From Bradyrhizobium sp. 149 (GTDB taxonomy: Bacteria; Pseudomonadota; Alphaproteobacteria; Rhizobiales; Xanthobacteraceae): 64,000 nucleotides of DNA. The first letter of the stretch is position 1. Every line of letters starts with the position of its first letter. A program made the translations under genes and the position numbers. Shown here in pieces: positions 50,711 to 59,840 of the stretch. The DNA is taken from NCBI RefSeq assembly GCF_023073915.1, contig NZ_JADPKK010000022.1, forward strand, positions 1,550,001 to 1,614,000, written 5' to 3'. Under the pieces are notes generated by a model. That model had not been told where the DNA came from. It worked only from the letters and a program-made list of their open reading frames with translations, and searched no databases.

Positions 50711-51727
50711 CTATTTCACGTCCTTGCGGATCCGGTCGAGCTCGTCGTTGAACAGCTTGACCGCGTCCGGCTTGAGATTGGCCGCAATCTTGTCGACGAC
50801 CGGCTGCGCCGTCTTGCGCATGCGATCGAGCTCTTCCGGCGCGACGGTGTTGTACTGCATGCCCTTGGCCTGCAATTCCGACAGCGCCTTTTCGGTCTGA
50901 ATCCGCGTCTGGTCCTTCTGATAGCCTCGGCTTTCCTCATACGCCTCGCGCATCAGGCGCTGCTCGGTCGGGGAGAGCTTGTCCCAGAACGCCTTGCTCA
51001 CCAGGATGATGTTCAGGGTGAAGGTGTGGTTGGTGGCGGAGACGTATTTCTGCACTTCGTAGAACTTGTTGGAGAGAATGACCGTGAACGGGTTCTCCTC
51101 GCCGTCGACGGTGCGGGTCTCGAGCGCCGAATAGAGTTCGCCGAAAGCCATCGGAACGGGATTGGCCTTGAAGGACCCGAAGGTCTCGAGGTAGACCGGG
51201 TTCGGAATGACGCGAAGCTTGAGGCCGTTGAAATCCTCGACCTTGGTGATCGGCCGCGTGCTGTTGGTGACGTTGCGGAAGCCAAGGCCCCAATATCCGA
51301 GACCGATCAGCCCCTTCGACGGCAGCGTATCGAGCATTGACGTGCCGAACTTTCCGGTCCCGAGAGCGTCGGCCTGCTCGACGGTCTTCACGATGAACGG
51401 GAAGTCGATGAGGCCGAACTCCGGCACGACCGTCGCGAGCGACGTGGTCGAGGCCGACAGCATTTCCTGCGTGCCGCCGCGCAGCGCCGATTGCTGCTGC
51501 AGCTCGTTGCCGAGCTGCGAGGCCGCGAACTCGCGGATCTTCATCTTGCCCCCGCTCTTCGCCAGCAGGATCTCGGCAAATTTCTGCACCCCCGCGCTGA
51601 CGGGGTGATCGGTGTTGTTCAGATGTCCCCACCTGATCGTCCGCTCCTGAATCTCCTGAGCGGATGCGCCGACCGTCAGCGCCACGCAAATCGCCGTCGC
51701 AGACAGCGCCCGGACCAACAAGCTCAT
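50711..51727 (-). CDS. TRAP transporter substrate-binding protein (DctP)
   Basis: 338 residues from ATG 51727, preceded by GGGAGG. A signal peptide (LVRALSATAICVALTVGASA) precedes the DctP fold (TIRWGHLNNTDHPVSAGVQK; the family Arg in LKLRVIPNP). DctP proteins bind carboxylates; the conserved Arg pairs with the carboxylate. The neighbouring aroQ and SMP-30 genes point to quinate, shikimate or a sugar acid, which is inference. First gene of the leftward operon. Confidence 0.93.
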   Translation of the reverse strand: MSLLVRALSATAICVALTVGASAQEIQERTIRWGHLNNTDHPVSAGVQKFAEILLAKSGGKMKIREFAASQLGNELQQQSALRGGTQEMLSASTTSLATVVPEFGLIDFPFIVKTVEQADALGTGKFGTSMLDTLPSKGLIGLGYWGLGFRNVTNSTRPITKVEDFNGLKLRVIPNPVYLETFGSFKANPVPMAFGELYSALETRTVDGEENPFTVILSNKFYEVQKYVSATNHTFTLNIILVSKAFWDKLSPTEQRLMREAYEESRGYQKDQTRIQTEKALSELQAKGMQYNTVAPEELDRMRKTAQPVVDKIAANLKPDAVKLFNDELDRIRKDVK

Positions 51728-51812
51728 TTTGACCTCCCTGTTCGATCGGGGCACGACGGCGGCTTGAGCCATTCTTTTCTGCACCCTCAGGTCGATCAAC
51801 AAACATAAGTAT

Positions 51813-51827
51813 ATTTGGCGGTCAAAT
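51813..51827. promoter_or_regulatory. Candidate GntR operator in the TRAP/GntR divergent region
   Basis: ATTTG-GCGGT-CAAAT is a perfect 5-bp inverted repeat in the 228-bp gap between the divergent dctP and GntR genes. Its position upstream of dctP fits a binding site for the neighbouring regulator. No footprint or second copy supports it. Confidence 0.35.
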
Positions 51828-51955
51828 GATAAATCGATGTTCATCTGACGTTTTTGAATATCTCCGTCGTTAGGCGTCTGCTATATTGCTGGTAACATTG
51901 ATGGTTCGGCCGCCCGCCACGGGGCGCCGCGCGCATATTTGCGGGATCGGAGAGC

Positions 51956-52615
51956 ATGACGTCACTCGAGGGGCGCCCTTTGTCGGCGGGCGACAGCGGA
52001 TATCAGCGGATACGATCCGACATCATTTTCGGCGTGCTGACGCCGTCCGGGCGTCTGAAGCTCGACGCCATGAAGGAGGACTACGGCGTCAGCATCTCCA
52101 CGCTGCGCGAGATCCTCAACCGGCTGACGTCCGAGGGTTTTGTGGTTGCCGAGGGCCAGCGCGGCTTCGAGGTGGCGCCGATCTCGATCCAGAACCTGCG
52201 TGAGCTCGCTGGTCTGCGTATCCTGCTGGAGCATCATGCGATGGCCGAGTCGTTCCGCGCCGGCGACGTCGAGTGGGAAGGCCGGGTGGTGTCGGCGCAT
52301 CACAAGCTGGCGGCGACCGAACGCACCGTGCTCAAGGAGGGCGACGATCCCGAGCTGCGCAAACGCTACGACGGCGAATTCCACCAGGCGCTGATCTCGA
52401 GTTGCGGTTCGCGCGAGCTGATGCAGACCCACGCGGTCGTGTTCGACAAATATTTCCGCTATGCGCTGCGCTACCGCGGCGCGGAGACGATCAATCAGCA
52501 CAAGGCGCTGCTGGAATGCGCCCTCAAGCGCGACATCAAGAGCGCGAAAACCGTGCTCACCGAGCACATCAACGGCTGCGTCGCGCACGCCCTCGCCTCC
52601 TGGAACGAGGGCTGA
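51956..52615 (+). CDS. GntR-family (FCD/FadR-type) transcriptional regulator
   Basis: 219 residues. The N-terminal winged helix (LDAMKEDYGVSISTLREILN) is followed by the all-helical FCD domain with metal-site Asp/His residues (DGEFHQALISSC; NQHKALLECALKRD). FCD regulators sense carboxylates or sugar acids. It is divergent from the TRAP operon and upstream of the SMP-30 gene, so it probably controls both. Confidence 0.93.
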   Translation: MTSLEGRPLSAGDSGYQRIRSDIIFGVLTPSGRLKLDAMKEDYGVSISTLREILNRLTSEGFVVAEGQRGFEVAPISIQNLRELAGLRILLEHHAMAESFRAGDVEWEGRVVSAHHKLAATERTVLKEGDDPELRKRYDGEFHQALISSCGSRELMQTHAVVFDKYFRYALRYRGAETINQHKALLECALKRDIKSAKTVLTEHINGCVAHALASWNEG

Positions 52616-52673
52616 TCGCCCGCGGCCTGATGTCTTTTGGAGACAGCGCTCGTGGCTGGGATCGGATTTTGAG

Positions 52674-53573
52674 ATGGCTCCCCACATGATCGGCGCGCAT
52701 CGGGTCGAGACCGCGGTCGCTGCCGGCGATATCCTCGGCGAGACGCCGTTGTGGTGCGACCGCTCCCGCAAGCTGTGGTGGGTCGACATCGACCGTCGGC
52801 TGCATCAATCGTTCGATCCGGCGAGCGGCGCTCATGAGGTCTTTCCGTACGCGTGCAACTTCCTCGGCAGTCAGGCCTTGACGGCGGATGGCTCCCACCT
52901 GCTCGCGCAGGATCTGGGCCTTTATCGCCGCTCGGCCAGTGACGATCCTCCAAGCCAGCTTTGCGAGGTCGATCGCGGCCCCGACAACCGCCTGAACGAC
53001 GGGCGCGTCGACGCGCGGGGCCGGCTATGGATCGGCACCATGGACAACCAGCTGCATCGGCCGAACGGAGCACTGTATCGTGTGGACCCGGACGGCCGGA
53101 CAACGCACATGTTCGGCGATGTCATCGTGACCAACGGAATCGCGTTCTCGCCCGACAATCGCACGCACTATTTCACGGATACGAGGCGATACCGCACCTG
53201 GCAGTTCGACTTCGATCTCGATGACGGCGCGATCCGCAACAGACGGCTGTTCGCGGACTACAGCGCCTCCGGGGACAGACCTGACGGCGCGTGCGTCGAC
53301 GTCGCCGGCGGACTGTGGACCGCATTCTTCTCCGGCGGCCGGGTGGTGCGCTATCGACCGGACGGCCGGATCGACACCGTCATTGCGCTGCCGGCGACCA
53401 ATCCGACCTGCGTGTGCTTCGGAGGCACCGATCTGAAGACGCTGTTCGTGACGACGGCGCGCAAGTTTCTTGATCGTCAGCAATTGAGCCGAGAACCCCA
53501 GGCGGGTCATGTTCTGGCCATTGACGGGATCGCACAGGGGCTTCCGGAGCACCGCTTCGGCAGATCATCCTGA
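52674..53573 (+). CDS. SMP-30/gluconolactonase-family lactonase
   Basis: 299 residues from ATG 52674, with ATG 52686 as alternative. Metal ligands of the six-bladed propeller are visible: Glu in ILGETPLW, Asn in the DNRLNDGRVD segment, and Asp in the RPDGACVDVAG segment. These enzymes hydrolyse sugar lactones in catabolism. It probably belongs to the TRAP/GntR unit. The stop lies 70 bp before repeat copy B. Confidence 0.9.
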   Translation: MAPHMIGAHRVETAVAAGDILGETPLWCDRSRKLWWVDIDRRLHQSFDPASGAHEVFPYACNFLGSQALTADGSHLLAQDLGLYRRSASDDPPSQLCEVDRGPDNRLNDGRVDARGRLWIGTMDNQLHRPNGALYRVDPDGRTTHMFGDVIVTNGIAFSPDNRTHYFTDTRRYRTWQFDFDLDDGAIRNRRLFADYSASGDRPDGACVDVAGGLWTAFFSGGRVVRYRPDGRIDTVIALPATNPTCVCFGGTDLKTLFVTTARKFLDRQQLSREPQAGHVLAIDGIAQGLPEHRFGRSS

Positions 53574-53642
53574 ACGCTTGCCGTCGATTCATTCCCGGTG
53601 ACGCGGCGATCTCGCCTTTCAAACAGCGGACATGAGCTCTCG

Positions 53643-54264
53643 TTCTCGCGACCGCTTTCGCCCGAGCTTTGCCTGGTCGCTTCGCCCTCTTTTCCAAGAG
53701 GGTGCAGGGAAGGCCGGGTGCCGGCTGGCACCCGCGGTCCGCTGCGCGAATGGAGCGCAAAGGAGACCGCACAGCAGCATACAGGTGTAGCCAATCACTC
53801 GGCCTTCCCTGCGCAGTGGTTGGACGGCTTATGCCGTGCTCTCCCGGGAGCCGAGTTCCTTCTGGCCTCCCTCGCCCCGGCGAAAGTCGCCGACACCGCG
53901 CCGGTTGACGCAAATGCCGCATTCGCCAAGGCTTGACCGTAGCAACGACGGCCAGGACCACACGGTTTTGCCGTACGCACGGCCCGCCATTTCACCACCG
54001 GTTTCGACGACTTTGTGCACGTTGCCGTCGACCTGGTGACGAGACGAACCTGACAGCATCGCTCGTCGGCACGAAGCCTTGGGCTCACGGAGAGCAATCC
54101 GCCCTGCCCACGCCTCTCGCGCCCAACGCTGCCGCGTCCACCGCAAGCCCGGCTCGCGAACAAGACGACACGAGATCGCCCCTCTTGGTTGAGCCGGGAT
54201 GGCCGACACATACGACAAAACCGAATTTCGGTAAAGTGGAATATCTTTGTGGGGAGGGGTTGAC
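53643..54264. repeat. Dispersed ~620-bp repeat, copy B
   Basis: Second copy of the element at 14091-14714, same orientation. Bases 53931-54057 match copy A exactly (127 bp). Near 14365/53917 the copies differ by a short indel-like stretch. It occupies most of the 791-bp gap before the kinase-helicase cassette and may mark one side of an inserted region. Confidence 0.85.
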
Positions 54265-54271
54265 TGGTGTT

Positions 54272-54286
54272 TTGCCCGACGGGCAA
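54272..54286. repeat. Short palindrome at the repeat B edge
   Basis: TTGCCCG-A-CGGGCAA, perfect arms around a single A, 8 bases after the end of similarity to copy A. It may be the true end of the repeat unit. Confidence 0.5.
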
Positions 54287-54364
54287 TCCAGCGCCCTAGA
54301 AACTCTAACTGCCAAACGGTCCCAATAGGCAGAAGACCTGTTTACGCGGAGAGCCGCAGCATGA

Positions 54365-55711
54365 TCATTTCCTGTTCGGCCGCTTAGACTTATAGAGATC
54401 ACCTTGGCGCTCTCCTCCATCCCGATCTAACATCATTCGCCGAGCGCGACTCGCTAGATAAGACAGCTCGTCCAACGTTCGCAGCAAAGCCTCGCGCTGT
54501 TCTGCGCTGCCAACCGAATCGTCACCTTGATTCGAAAGCATTCGAGTAACAACGTTGGGCAGGATCTCTACTTCGATAGAATTTCGTGCATACGCTCCCA
54601 GTTGACCCATGTCCGCGTTACCGCCTCCGATAAATCGCAGTTCGGTCGAGGCAATATCTGCTCGTGGCACGTCGAAAGGATCATCCTCTCGCAACAGATC
54701 GCGAACGATCCGCCTGCCGACGGAATTAGCATACGCGAGTACATTGCTTTCCTCGAACAGTGAAGCGCAAATTCCAAACCACGTTGCTGCACCATCCAAC
54801 CAGCCGCCAAACTCTCGTGCGGATCGAATAAGTTCAAATGAGCCATTACCAGCGATCGCCAACATCAGACCTGCCAAAAATTGTGATCGGAAGTCAGTTT
54901 CGCCACGACGTTTGAGATCAGCAAGTGCTGCATTAAAGCGATTAATTCGCTCCTCCCTAGAGGCAGCAAGCATCTTCTCCAAATCGAGCTCGGGGCCCGC
55001 AATCTCGGAAAGCGAGCGAAGCATTTCCGGCCGAATTGCTCCTGCCTCAACCGCATCCCTGATGAACGACGCAATTGGACCGCCGTACTCCTGAAGAGAC
55101 CGCCGCGGGAGAATCCTTGTTGTCGCGATATTGACCAGCCGCCATGCAATGCTAGTGCCCTCGACACTCCTACCGGTCGCCGCATCGCTCTGACTCGCGC
55201 GTGTCATCATCCATTCCTGCAGAACCCATTGGAATGCTGCCTCGCTGTAACCTGCAAGAACGCTTTGACCAAGCACCACGGACAGCGAAGACTGCAGCAG
55301 CGGAAGCACGTTACTTGGCCTCTCTGCTTGTCGCGCGGCCGCCATCCAAACGTCCGCGATACTTGCTCCAGCGACCATTCTCGCGATCTGCATCTGATTG
55401 CCACGTTCGCGATCTGCATTTTCCAGAATTTCAATCAGCTCGAGTGGCATTACCCTGAAGTACGCCGTGAACGGACGAACGGTCGTGCTGTAGGTAGAAA
55501 CAAATGCGAAGAATTCTTGGAGGTCGCGCTCCGCGACGCAAACAATCGGGCGTGCATTAGATTTAAGATCCGGCCACGCCAAGGTTACCTCGTTAGGCTT
55601 CCGTCCGTGAGCACCTGCATCGCGCGGTAGCGTAGGATCTCCTGCGACAGCTTGAGCCATCCAGTTGACAAAATTCTCCCGACTTAAGCGGCGCGCCGTA
55701 ATAGCGATCAT
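54365..55711 (-). CDS. Uncharacterised protein of the kinase-helicase cassette
   Basis: 448 residues. I recognise no family. The start opens MIAITARRLSRENFVNWMAQ; the middle is largely helical (VLPLLQSSLSVVLGQSVLAG) and the C-terminus is polar (LYKSKRPNRK). No membrane helix or enzyme motif is obvious. The start overlaps the helicase stop by 4 bp (ATGA). Local GC is low (28 of 60 bases in line 55381). As last gene of the cassette it may be the effector, which is a guess from gene order only. Confidence 0.75.
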   Translation of the reverse strand: MIAITARRLSRENFVNWMAQAVAGDPTLPRDAGAHGRKPNEVTLAWPDLKSNARPIVCVAERDLQEFFAFVSTYSTTVRPFTAYFRVMPLELIEILENADRERGNQMQIARMVAGASIADVWMAAARQAERPSNVLPLLQSSLSVVLGQSVLAGYSEAAFQWVLQEWMMTRASQSDAATGRSVEGTSIAWRLVNIATTRILPRRSLQEYGGPIASFIRDAVEAGAIRPEMLRSLSEIAGPELDLEKMLAASREERINRFNAALADLKRRGETDFRSQFLAGLMLAIAGNGSFELIRSAREFGGWLDGAATWFGICASLFEESNVLAYANSVGRRIVRDLLREDDPFDVPRADIASTELRFIGGGNADMGQLGAYARNSIEVEILPNVVTRMLSNQGDDSVGSAEQREALLRTLDELSYLASRARRMMLDRDGGERQGDLYKSKRPNRK

Positions 55712-56859
55712 AGGAAAAGGTCCTTTAGATTTGGCTCTCCCGGCTTCGTGATTTCGCAGGCATTAAGTCCCTTTTCAAAGTAGCCCGCCAAATCCTCCTC
55801 ATGATACACTACCAGGGTGGTCTTGGCTCTCGTCACTGCCGTGTAAGTCAAGTTTCGCTGTGTAGCGAATTTTTTCAGCTTATCGGCCGCCATCAGGTGA
55901 ACGGCTCTAAATTCGAGACCCTTTGCACCTTGTACCGTGGTCACAACCACCGGTCGACCGGAGATAATAGCGGTATACGCACCAGCACGCTGGACCTGTA
56001 CTTCTGCCTCGATTTCGCTTGCAGAGATCTGCTCCGCTACGGCCTTTAGGTCCTCCCCTCGTGGGCACAGCACGCCGATCATCTCTCCTGGATAGGCCTG
56101 CAGCTGCGTCTTTATCCGCTTCACGGCTTCTACCACCTGAGTCTCAATTTTAAGCTGTCCAAGCACTTCGACTGTCGAGGGGTATGCGGCCTCGTCGTAG
56201 TTCGAGGTCGCCTCCATGCTGCTAGAGTGGTCTATAACGTTCTTAATCCCGTCCGCCACCCTGCAAATCTTAATGCCGTTGCGATAGTGGTGATGAAGCG
56301 TTGCGGTCTCTGAACCAAGCTCCGCCAACTTCTCTAACGCTCCGGTTTTCTTAGTGATGCGCTGGTTGTTGTCACCGACGGCAAAAACTCGCTCGCCGAA
56401 CGAGCGAATTATGCTGACTTCGTCGGCGGAATAATCTTGCGCCTCATCGAGAAGGATCACGTCGTAGACGTCTTCTGCCTTTTGTATAGCGGCGATTTCA
56501 CCGAGTCTCGCAAACATCTGGTCGCGGATCTTGTCGAAATCATCGTCTTCATCGATTGAAACCCCGTTGGCGCCCAAAATCTCGTAAGCCCAACGCATAA
56601 ATGTCTGCACTTTGTCAGCTGAAAACGGATAATGCGCCGTGCCTGACGCAATGAATTCTTTAAGTACACGCCCAAAGGCTAGCACCTTGATGTTCGTTGT
56701 GCCTTTCTTGTGAAGATAACTTGCGCGCAAGAGCAGAAGGTTCGTTTTACCGCAACCTGGCGGGCCCACCACAAGGTGATCAACATCATCGCTAAGCGAA
56801 ATCACCTTCTTCTGCTCGTCGTCAAGCTGACTAAGATCCTTCCACCAAGAAGACTCCAT
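55708..56859 (-). CDS. Compact UvrD/Rep-like superfamily 1 helicase or ATPase
   Basis: 383 residues from ATG 56859. The SF1 motifs appear in order: LDDEQ (Q motif), GPPGCGKT (residues 32-39), VILLDEAQDYS, VFAVGDNNQRI, HHHYRNG, TTVQGAKGLEFRAV and YTAVTRAKTTLVV. At under 400 residues it is about half the size of UvrD and lacks room for full 1B/2B insertions, so it may be an ATP-dependent switch rather than a processive helicase. The ATG shares one base with the kinase stop (TGATG). No nuclease domain is present. Confidence 0.88.
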   Translation of the reverse strand: MESSWWKDLSQLDDEQKKVISLSDDVDHLVVGPPGCGKTNLLLLRASYLHKKGTTNIKVLAFGRVLKEFIASGTAHYPFSADKVQTFMRWAYEILGANGVSIDEDDDFDKIRDQMFARLGEIAAIQKAEDVYDVILLDEAQDYSADEVSIIRSFGERVFAVGDNNQRITKKTGALEKLAELGSETATLHHHYRNGIKICRVADGIKNVIDHSSSMEATSNYDEAAYPSTVEVLGQLKIETQVVEAVKRIKTQLQAYPGEMIGVLCPRGEDLKAVAEQISASEIEAEVQVQRAGAYTAIISGRPVVVTTVQGAKGLEFRAVHLMAADKLKKFATQRNLTYTAVTRAKTTLVVYHEEDLAGYFEKGLNACEITKPGEPNLKDLFL

Positions 56860-58229
56860 CAAACAACTCCCAAGCCTTCAAGGTTTAGCGGGCCTTCCCC
56901 GCCCTGCTGCACTTGATCCAAGCACAAAAAAAGCGCAGCCCCGATCCGGTCGCCGATCGCATTCGAACTATACGGACCCTTGAATACCTCGACCAAATTA
57001 TCGGAATCGATCAACGTCCCGGAACTCGAAGAAGAAGCTGCGAGCATCACCGCGATAGCCTGCGCATCAACGTCGATCACATCAACCGCAATCTTTAACT
57101 GTATCTCTCTTGAAAGCTGAAGGCTTTCAGACGGTTTAAGGCGGATCGAGAGCATTGGAGAATTCCGACCGAGCCTTGTAACTTCGACAGGGGGAATCAT
57201 CGAGGCGTTGGCCTGCCTAATTCTTCGGACTTCGATCTTCAATCCATCAATAACAGTATCAAGAAGTTCACCGGCAGCAGCAGCATCTTGCGCTGGCACT
57301 GCCGTCTCAGCCGTCGCAAGAAGAATTCGTTGACCAACACGTTTGCGAGCTTCTTCGGCCGCTGGCATCGTTTGTGGCGGCCGAAATGAATCCCACCTCA
57401 CGAGGTCGAGCCGTTTGGCCGGATCCTTAACCAACGACATGCGACAGGCATCAACAAGATACGATGGCGCAGTTTCGCTCGCGACGTTGGGGAGTTCGTG
57501 CTGAACGGCGTTCACCAGAGCCGCATATGGGTTGATGAACTCTTCAAATATTGGCCGCCGCATAATCAAATCATGCAGTACCGCGCCAACCTGATAGATC
57601 GCTAGCGCGCGCCAGCCGTCAACGTCATTCGCTTCATCTCGCAGCAGAAACTCCGGCGAGCTGTACTGCAAAGTTCCGACGAACAGACGTTGACCATCAA
57701 CGTCGGTGACGCCGGCTTCTCCGATCGGCTTTAAGACCCCGAAATCTAGCAGTACCAGTCTACTCAGGTTTTCAAGGAGAACTATATTGGCGGGCTTGAT
57801 GTCTCGATGAGCTAGATTCAAAGACTCTAAAAACTCGCACGCCGAAACAAGCTGTTCTATCAGGCTCGGAATGTTAGCATCCGGCACCTGCGTTAAGCAC
57901 TTACTGAGGCTGGGACCAGCCAAAAATTCCATAACGATAAAATGGTTCTTACTTTCCTTGTCCACCCCGCCACCAAGAAGGCGAACCAAATTCGGATGCT
58001 CCTTTCCGAGAAGCGTCAACTCGCGTTTGATGCGACCGAGTTGGGTTTCATCTCCATACCGTTGAATGATCTCATCATCGAATATCTTCAGAGCGACCAA
58101 GCCGTCCTTCCCAGCTGCTCGAAAGACTGCTGCCGACTTTCCGTGGTCGATTAAAGATTCGATAGTCCAAGATTCTATTGTCTTCCCTCGAAATCGATCT
58201 TCCCATTCTCTTGCTTTGGCAGAATCCAC
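56859..58229 (-). CDS. Hanks-type Ser/Thr protein kinase with unknown C-terminal domain
   Basis: 456 residues from GTG 58229, chosen for the GGAGGT site 7 nt upstream; GTG 58292 and ATG 58259 are in-frame alternatives. Kinase motifs are the P-loop region DHGKSAAVFRAAG, Lys in LVALKIF (about K48), HRDIKPANIVLL (D143) and LDFGVLKPIG. The activation segment ends in SPEF. After residue about 290, a further 160 residues of beta-rich unknown sequence follow, with an Ala/Ser run. No membrane helix is seen, so it is cytoplasmic, unlike PknB-type kinases. Confidence 0.9.
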   Translation of the reverse strand: MDSAKAREWEDRFRGKTIESWTIESLIDHGKSAAVFRAAGKDGLVALKIFDDEIIQRYGDETQLGRIKRELTLLGKEHPNLVRLLGGGVDKESKNHFIVMEFLAGPSLSKCLTQVPDANIPSLIEQLVSACEFLESLNLAHRDIKPANIVLLENLSRLVLLDFGVLKPIGEAGVTDVDGQRLFVGTLQYSSPEFLLRDEANDVDGWRALAIYQVGAVLHDLIMRRPIFEEFINPYAALVNAVQHELPNVASETAPSYLVDACRMSLVKDPAKRLDLVRWDSFRPPQTMPAAEEARKRVGQRILLATAETAVPAQDAAAAGELLDTVIDGLKIEVRRIRQANASMIPPVEVTRLGRNSPMLSIRLKPSESLQLSREIQLKIAVDVIDVDAQAIAVMLAASSSSSGTLIDSDNLVEVFKGPYSSNAIGDRIGAALFLCLDQVQQGGEGPLNLEGLGVV

Positions 58230-58291
58230 GCCCCCGACCTCCAGTGAACACCAACGCATTGCTCTAGCAAAATAGAAACATGGTATCTCCA

Positions 58292-58462
58292 CTACCTTAG
58301 GTCAATAAGGCGGTTGCGCAAGCTTTGTTGCAGCGGCTCCCAGCGAACATCCAGTTCGCTAATTAACCGGTGCACTTGCAGCGAGAACAAGGACTCAATA
58401 TTGCAAAGCTGCGAGCTCGGATTAGCAAGAATGCAGCGTAAGCGCATTCGCGTTGTCCTCAT
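58292..58462 (-). CDS. Possible small leader protein upstream of the kinase
   Basis: 56 residues from ATG 58462 (the frame is open to about 58545). It reads like protein (SLFSLQVHRLISELDVRWEP) and its TAG shares a base with the alternative kinase GTG at 58292. If real, it would be a fourth member of the cassette. No good SD; doubtful. Confidence 0.3.
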   Translation of the reverse strand: MRTTRMRLRCILANPSSQLCNIESLFSLQVHRLISELDVRWEPLQQSLRNRLIDLR

Positions 58463-58720
58463 GATACCGTCGCCGACCGTGCGCGCTCGGTCACAATCTA
58501 CCAACGCGGGAAAGATTAGCCCGGCATTCCATTCTCCTGCTCTAGCTCACCTGCGCTACCCGTCCACGGGACCATAGCGGGCGCAACGGCCGATCTCCCG
58601 GGGTTCGGAGCCCCGCCTCATCATAAAAACCGTTTATCTTTCCAATCTGAACTATAAATTTTGCAAAATAGTGCAGTGCACCTAGACTGGCCTTGCCGGA
58701 CTGCCGCAGCAAGGACACCC
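58463..58720. other. Control region between the kinase cassette and the ABC operon
   Basis: No gene. A GC-rich hairpin (CGGGG/CCCCG at 58599-58615) resembles a tRNA T-arm but no cloverleaf can be built. AT-rich sequence at 58621-58680 probably holds the promoter of the rightward ABC operon. Confidence 0.4.
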
Positions 58721-59677
58721 ATGTACTCCACATCTCGCCGAGGCCTCCTGCGCCTCGCGGCTTCCGCGGTCGCGCTGTCCAGCACCAGCCTGAACGCCAT
58801 GGCCGCCGACCGCACCATCAAGGTCGGAACGCTGAAGCTGATCCACGGCATCACGCCTTATTTCTACGAGAAATTCGTGCCCGCCGGCCTCACGATCGAG
58901 GTGGTGCCGTTCGAAAGCCCGACCGACGGCAAGAACGCCGTTGTCACCGGCACCGTCGATTTCGGCATCTACGGCCTGGCTGCCGCCACTCTGGGCGGCG
59001 CCAACGGCGAGCCGGTTGTGGTCGTCGCCGCCGCCTGCAATCGCGGCATGGCCGTGGTGTCCGGCATCAACTCCGACATCAACGGGATCAAGGATCTCAG
59101 GGGCAAGCGGGTCGCGATCTGGCCCGGCTCGACCCAGGAGGTCGTGATCCTCGACCGCCTCACCGCCGAAGGCATGACCATCAACGACGTCACCGCCGTG
59201 CGCGTGCCGTTCTCCGACATGGCGCCGGCGCTCGAGCGCGGCGATATCGACGCCTATGTCGGAGCCGAACCCGCCGCCGGCATCAGTCTTGCCAAGGGGA
59301 TCGGCAAGATCGTCGAATATCCCTATTCGACGCCGACCGGCTCGCTCAACATGGTGCTGACGACCCGCCGCGAACTGACGCAAAAGGAGCCGGACTTCAT
59401 CAAGACGTTCCTCAAGGTGCACCGCGCCGCAAGCGAATTTGCCATGAGCGACCAGAACGCGTTCACGGACATGGCGATGAAGAAGCTCGGCCAGTTGCGG
59501 CCATCGATCGAGAAAGCCGCGCCGAACGTCGAACTGACCTGGAATATCGACGACACCTTCATGAAGCAGGCGAACTATTACGGCACCCAGATGCTGGCGA
59601 AGAAGCAAATCCGTCAATTGCCTGACTACGCCAGCTTCATCGACGCCAGCTTCGTGAAAGCGATCGCGGCCTCCTGA
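58721..59677 (+). CDS. NMT1/SsuA-type ABC transporter substrate-binding protein
   Basis: 318 residues from ATG 58721, preceded by AAGGA. A twin-arginine signal (STSRRGLLRLAASAVAL) is cleaved near NAMAAD. The mature part matches the NrtA/SsuA/ThiY group (TIKVGTLKLIHGITPYFYEK; FESPTDGKNAVVTGTVDFGI). Ligands of this group include sulfonates, pyrimidines and nitriles. First gene of a four-gene operon. Confidence 0.9.
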   Translation: MYSTSRRGLLRLAASAVALSSTSLNAMAADRTIKVGTLKLIHGITPYFYEKFVPAGLTIEVVPFESPTDGKNAVVTGTVDFGIYGLAAATLGGANGEPVVVVAAACNRGMAVVSGINSDINGIKDLRGKRVAIWPGSTQEVVILDRLTAEGMTINDVTAVRVPFSDMAPALERGDIDAYVGAEPAAGISLAKGIGKIVEYPYSTPTGSLNMVLTTRRELTQKEPDFIKTFLKVHRAASEFAMSDQNAFTDMAMKKLGQLRPSIEKAAPNVELTWNIDDTFMKQANYYGTQMLAKKQIRQLPDYASFIDASFVKAIAAS

Positions 59678-59840
59678 GAGGCTGGCGAAACATGCAGCCG
59701 ATGACATGGCGCTTCCGCAAGGGCTCGTCATGTGGCGTTGCGCCAACCGTCCACGCCTGCGGCGGAACGGCCGGCGCGTTCAAATCCGTTCGACACATCT
59801 GGGACACATGAGCGTATTCCGGTCAGGCTCTGAGGACAGC

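Noticed and set aside
54365..58292. Assignment of the kinase cassette to a named system such as Gabija, BREX or TerY-P
   Set aside because: Gabija needs a GajA ATPase-nuclease, BREX a methylase and PglZ, TerY-P a VWA protein and phosphatase; none is present.
58599..58615. T-arm-like hairpin, possibly a tRNA or attachment site beside the kinase cassette
   Set aside because: The loop is not canonical and no acceptor, D or anticodon arms can be formed around it.
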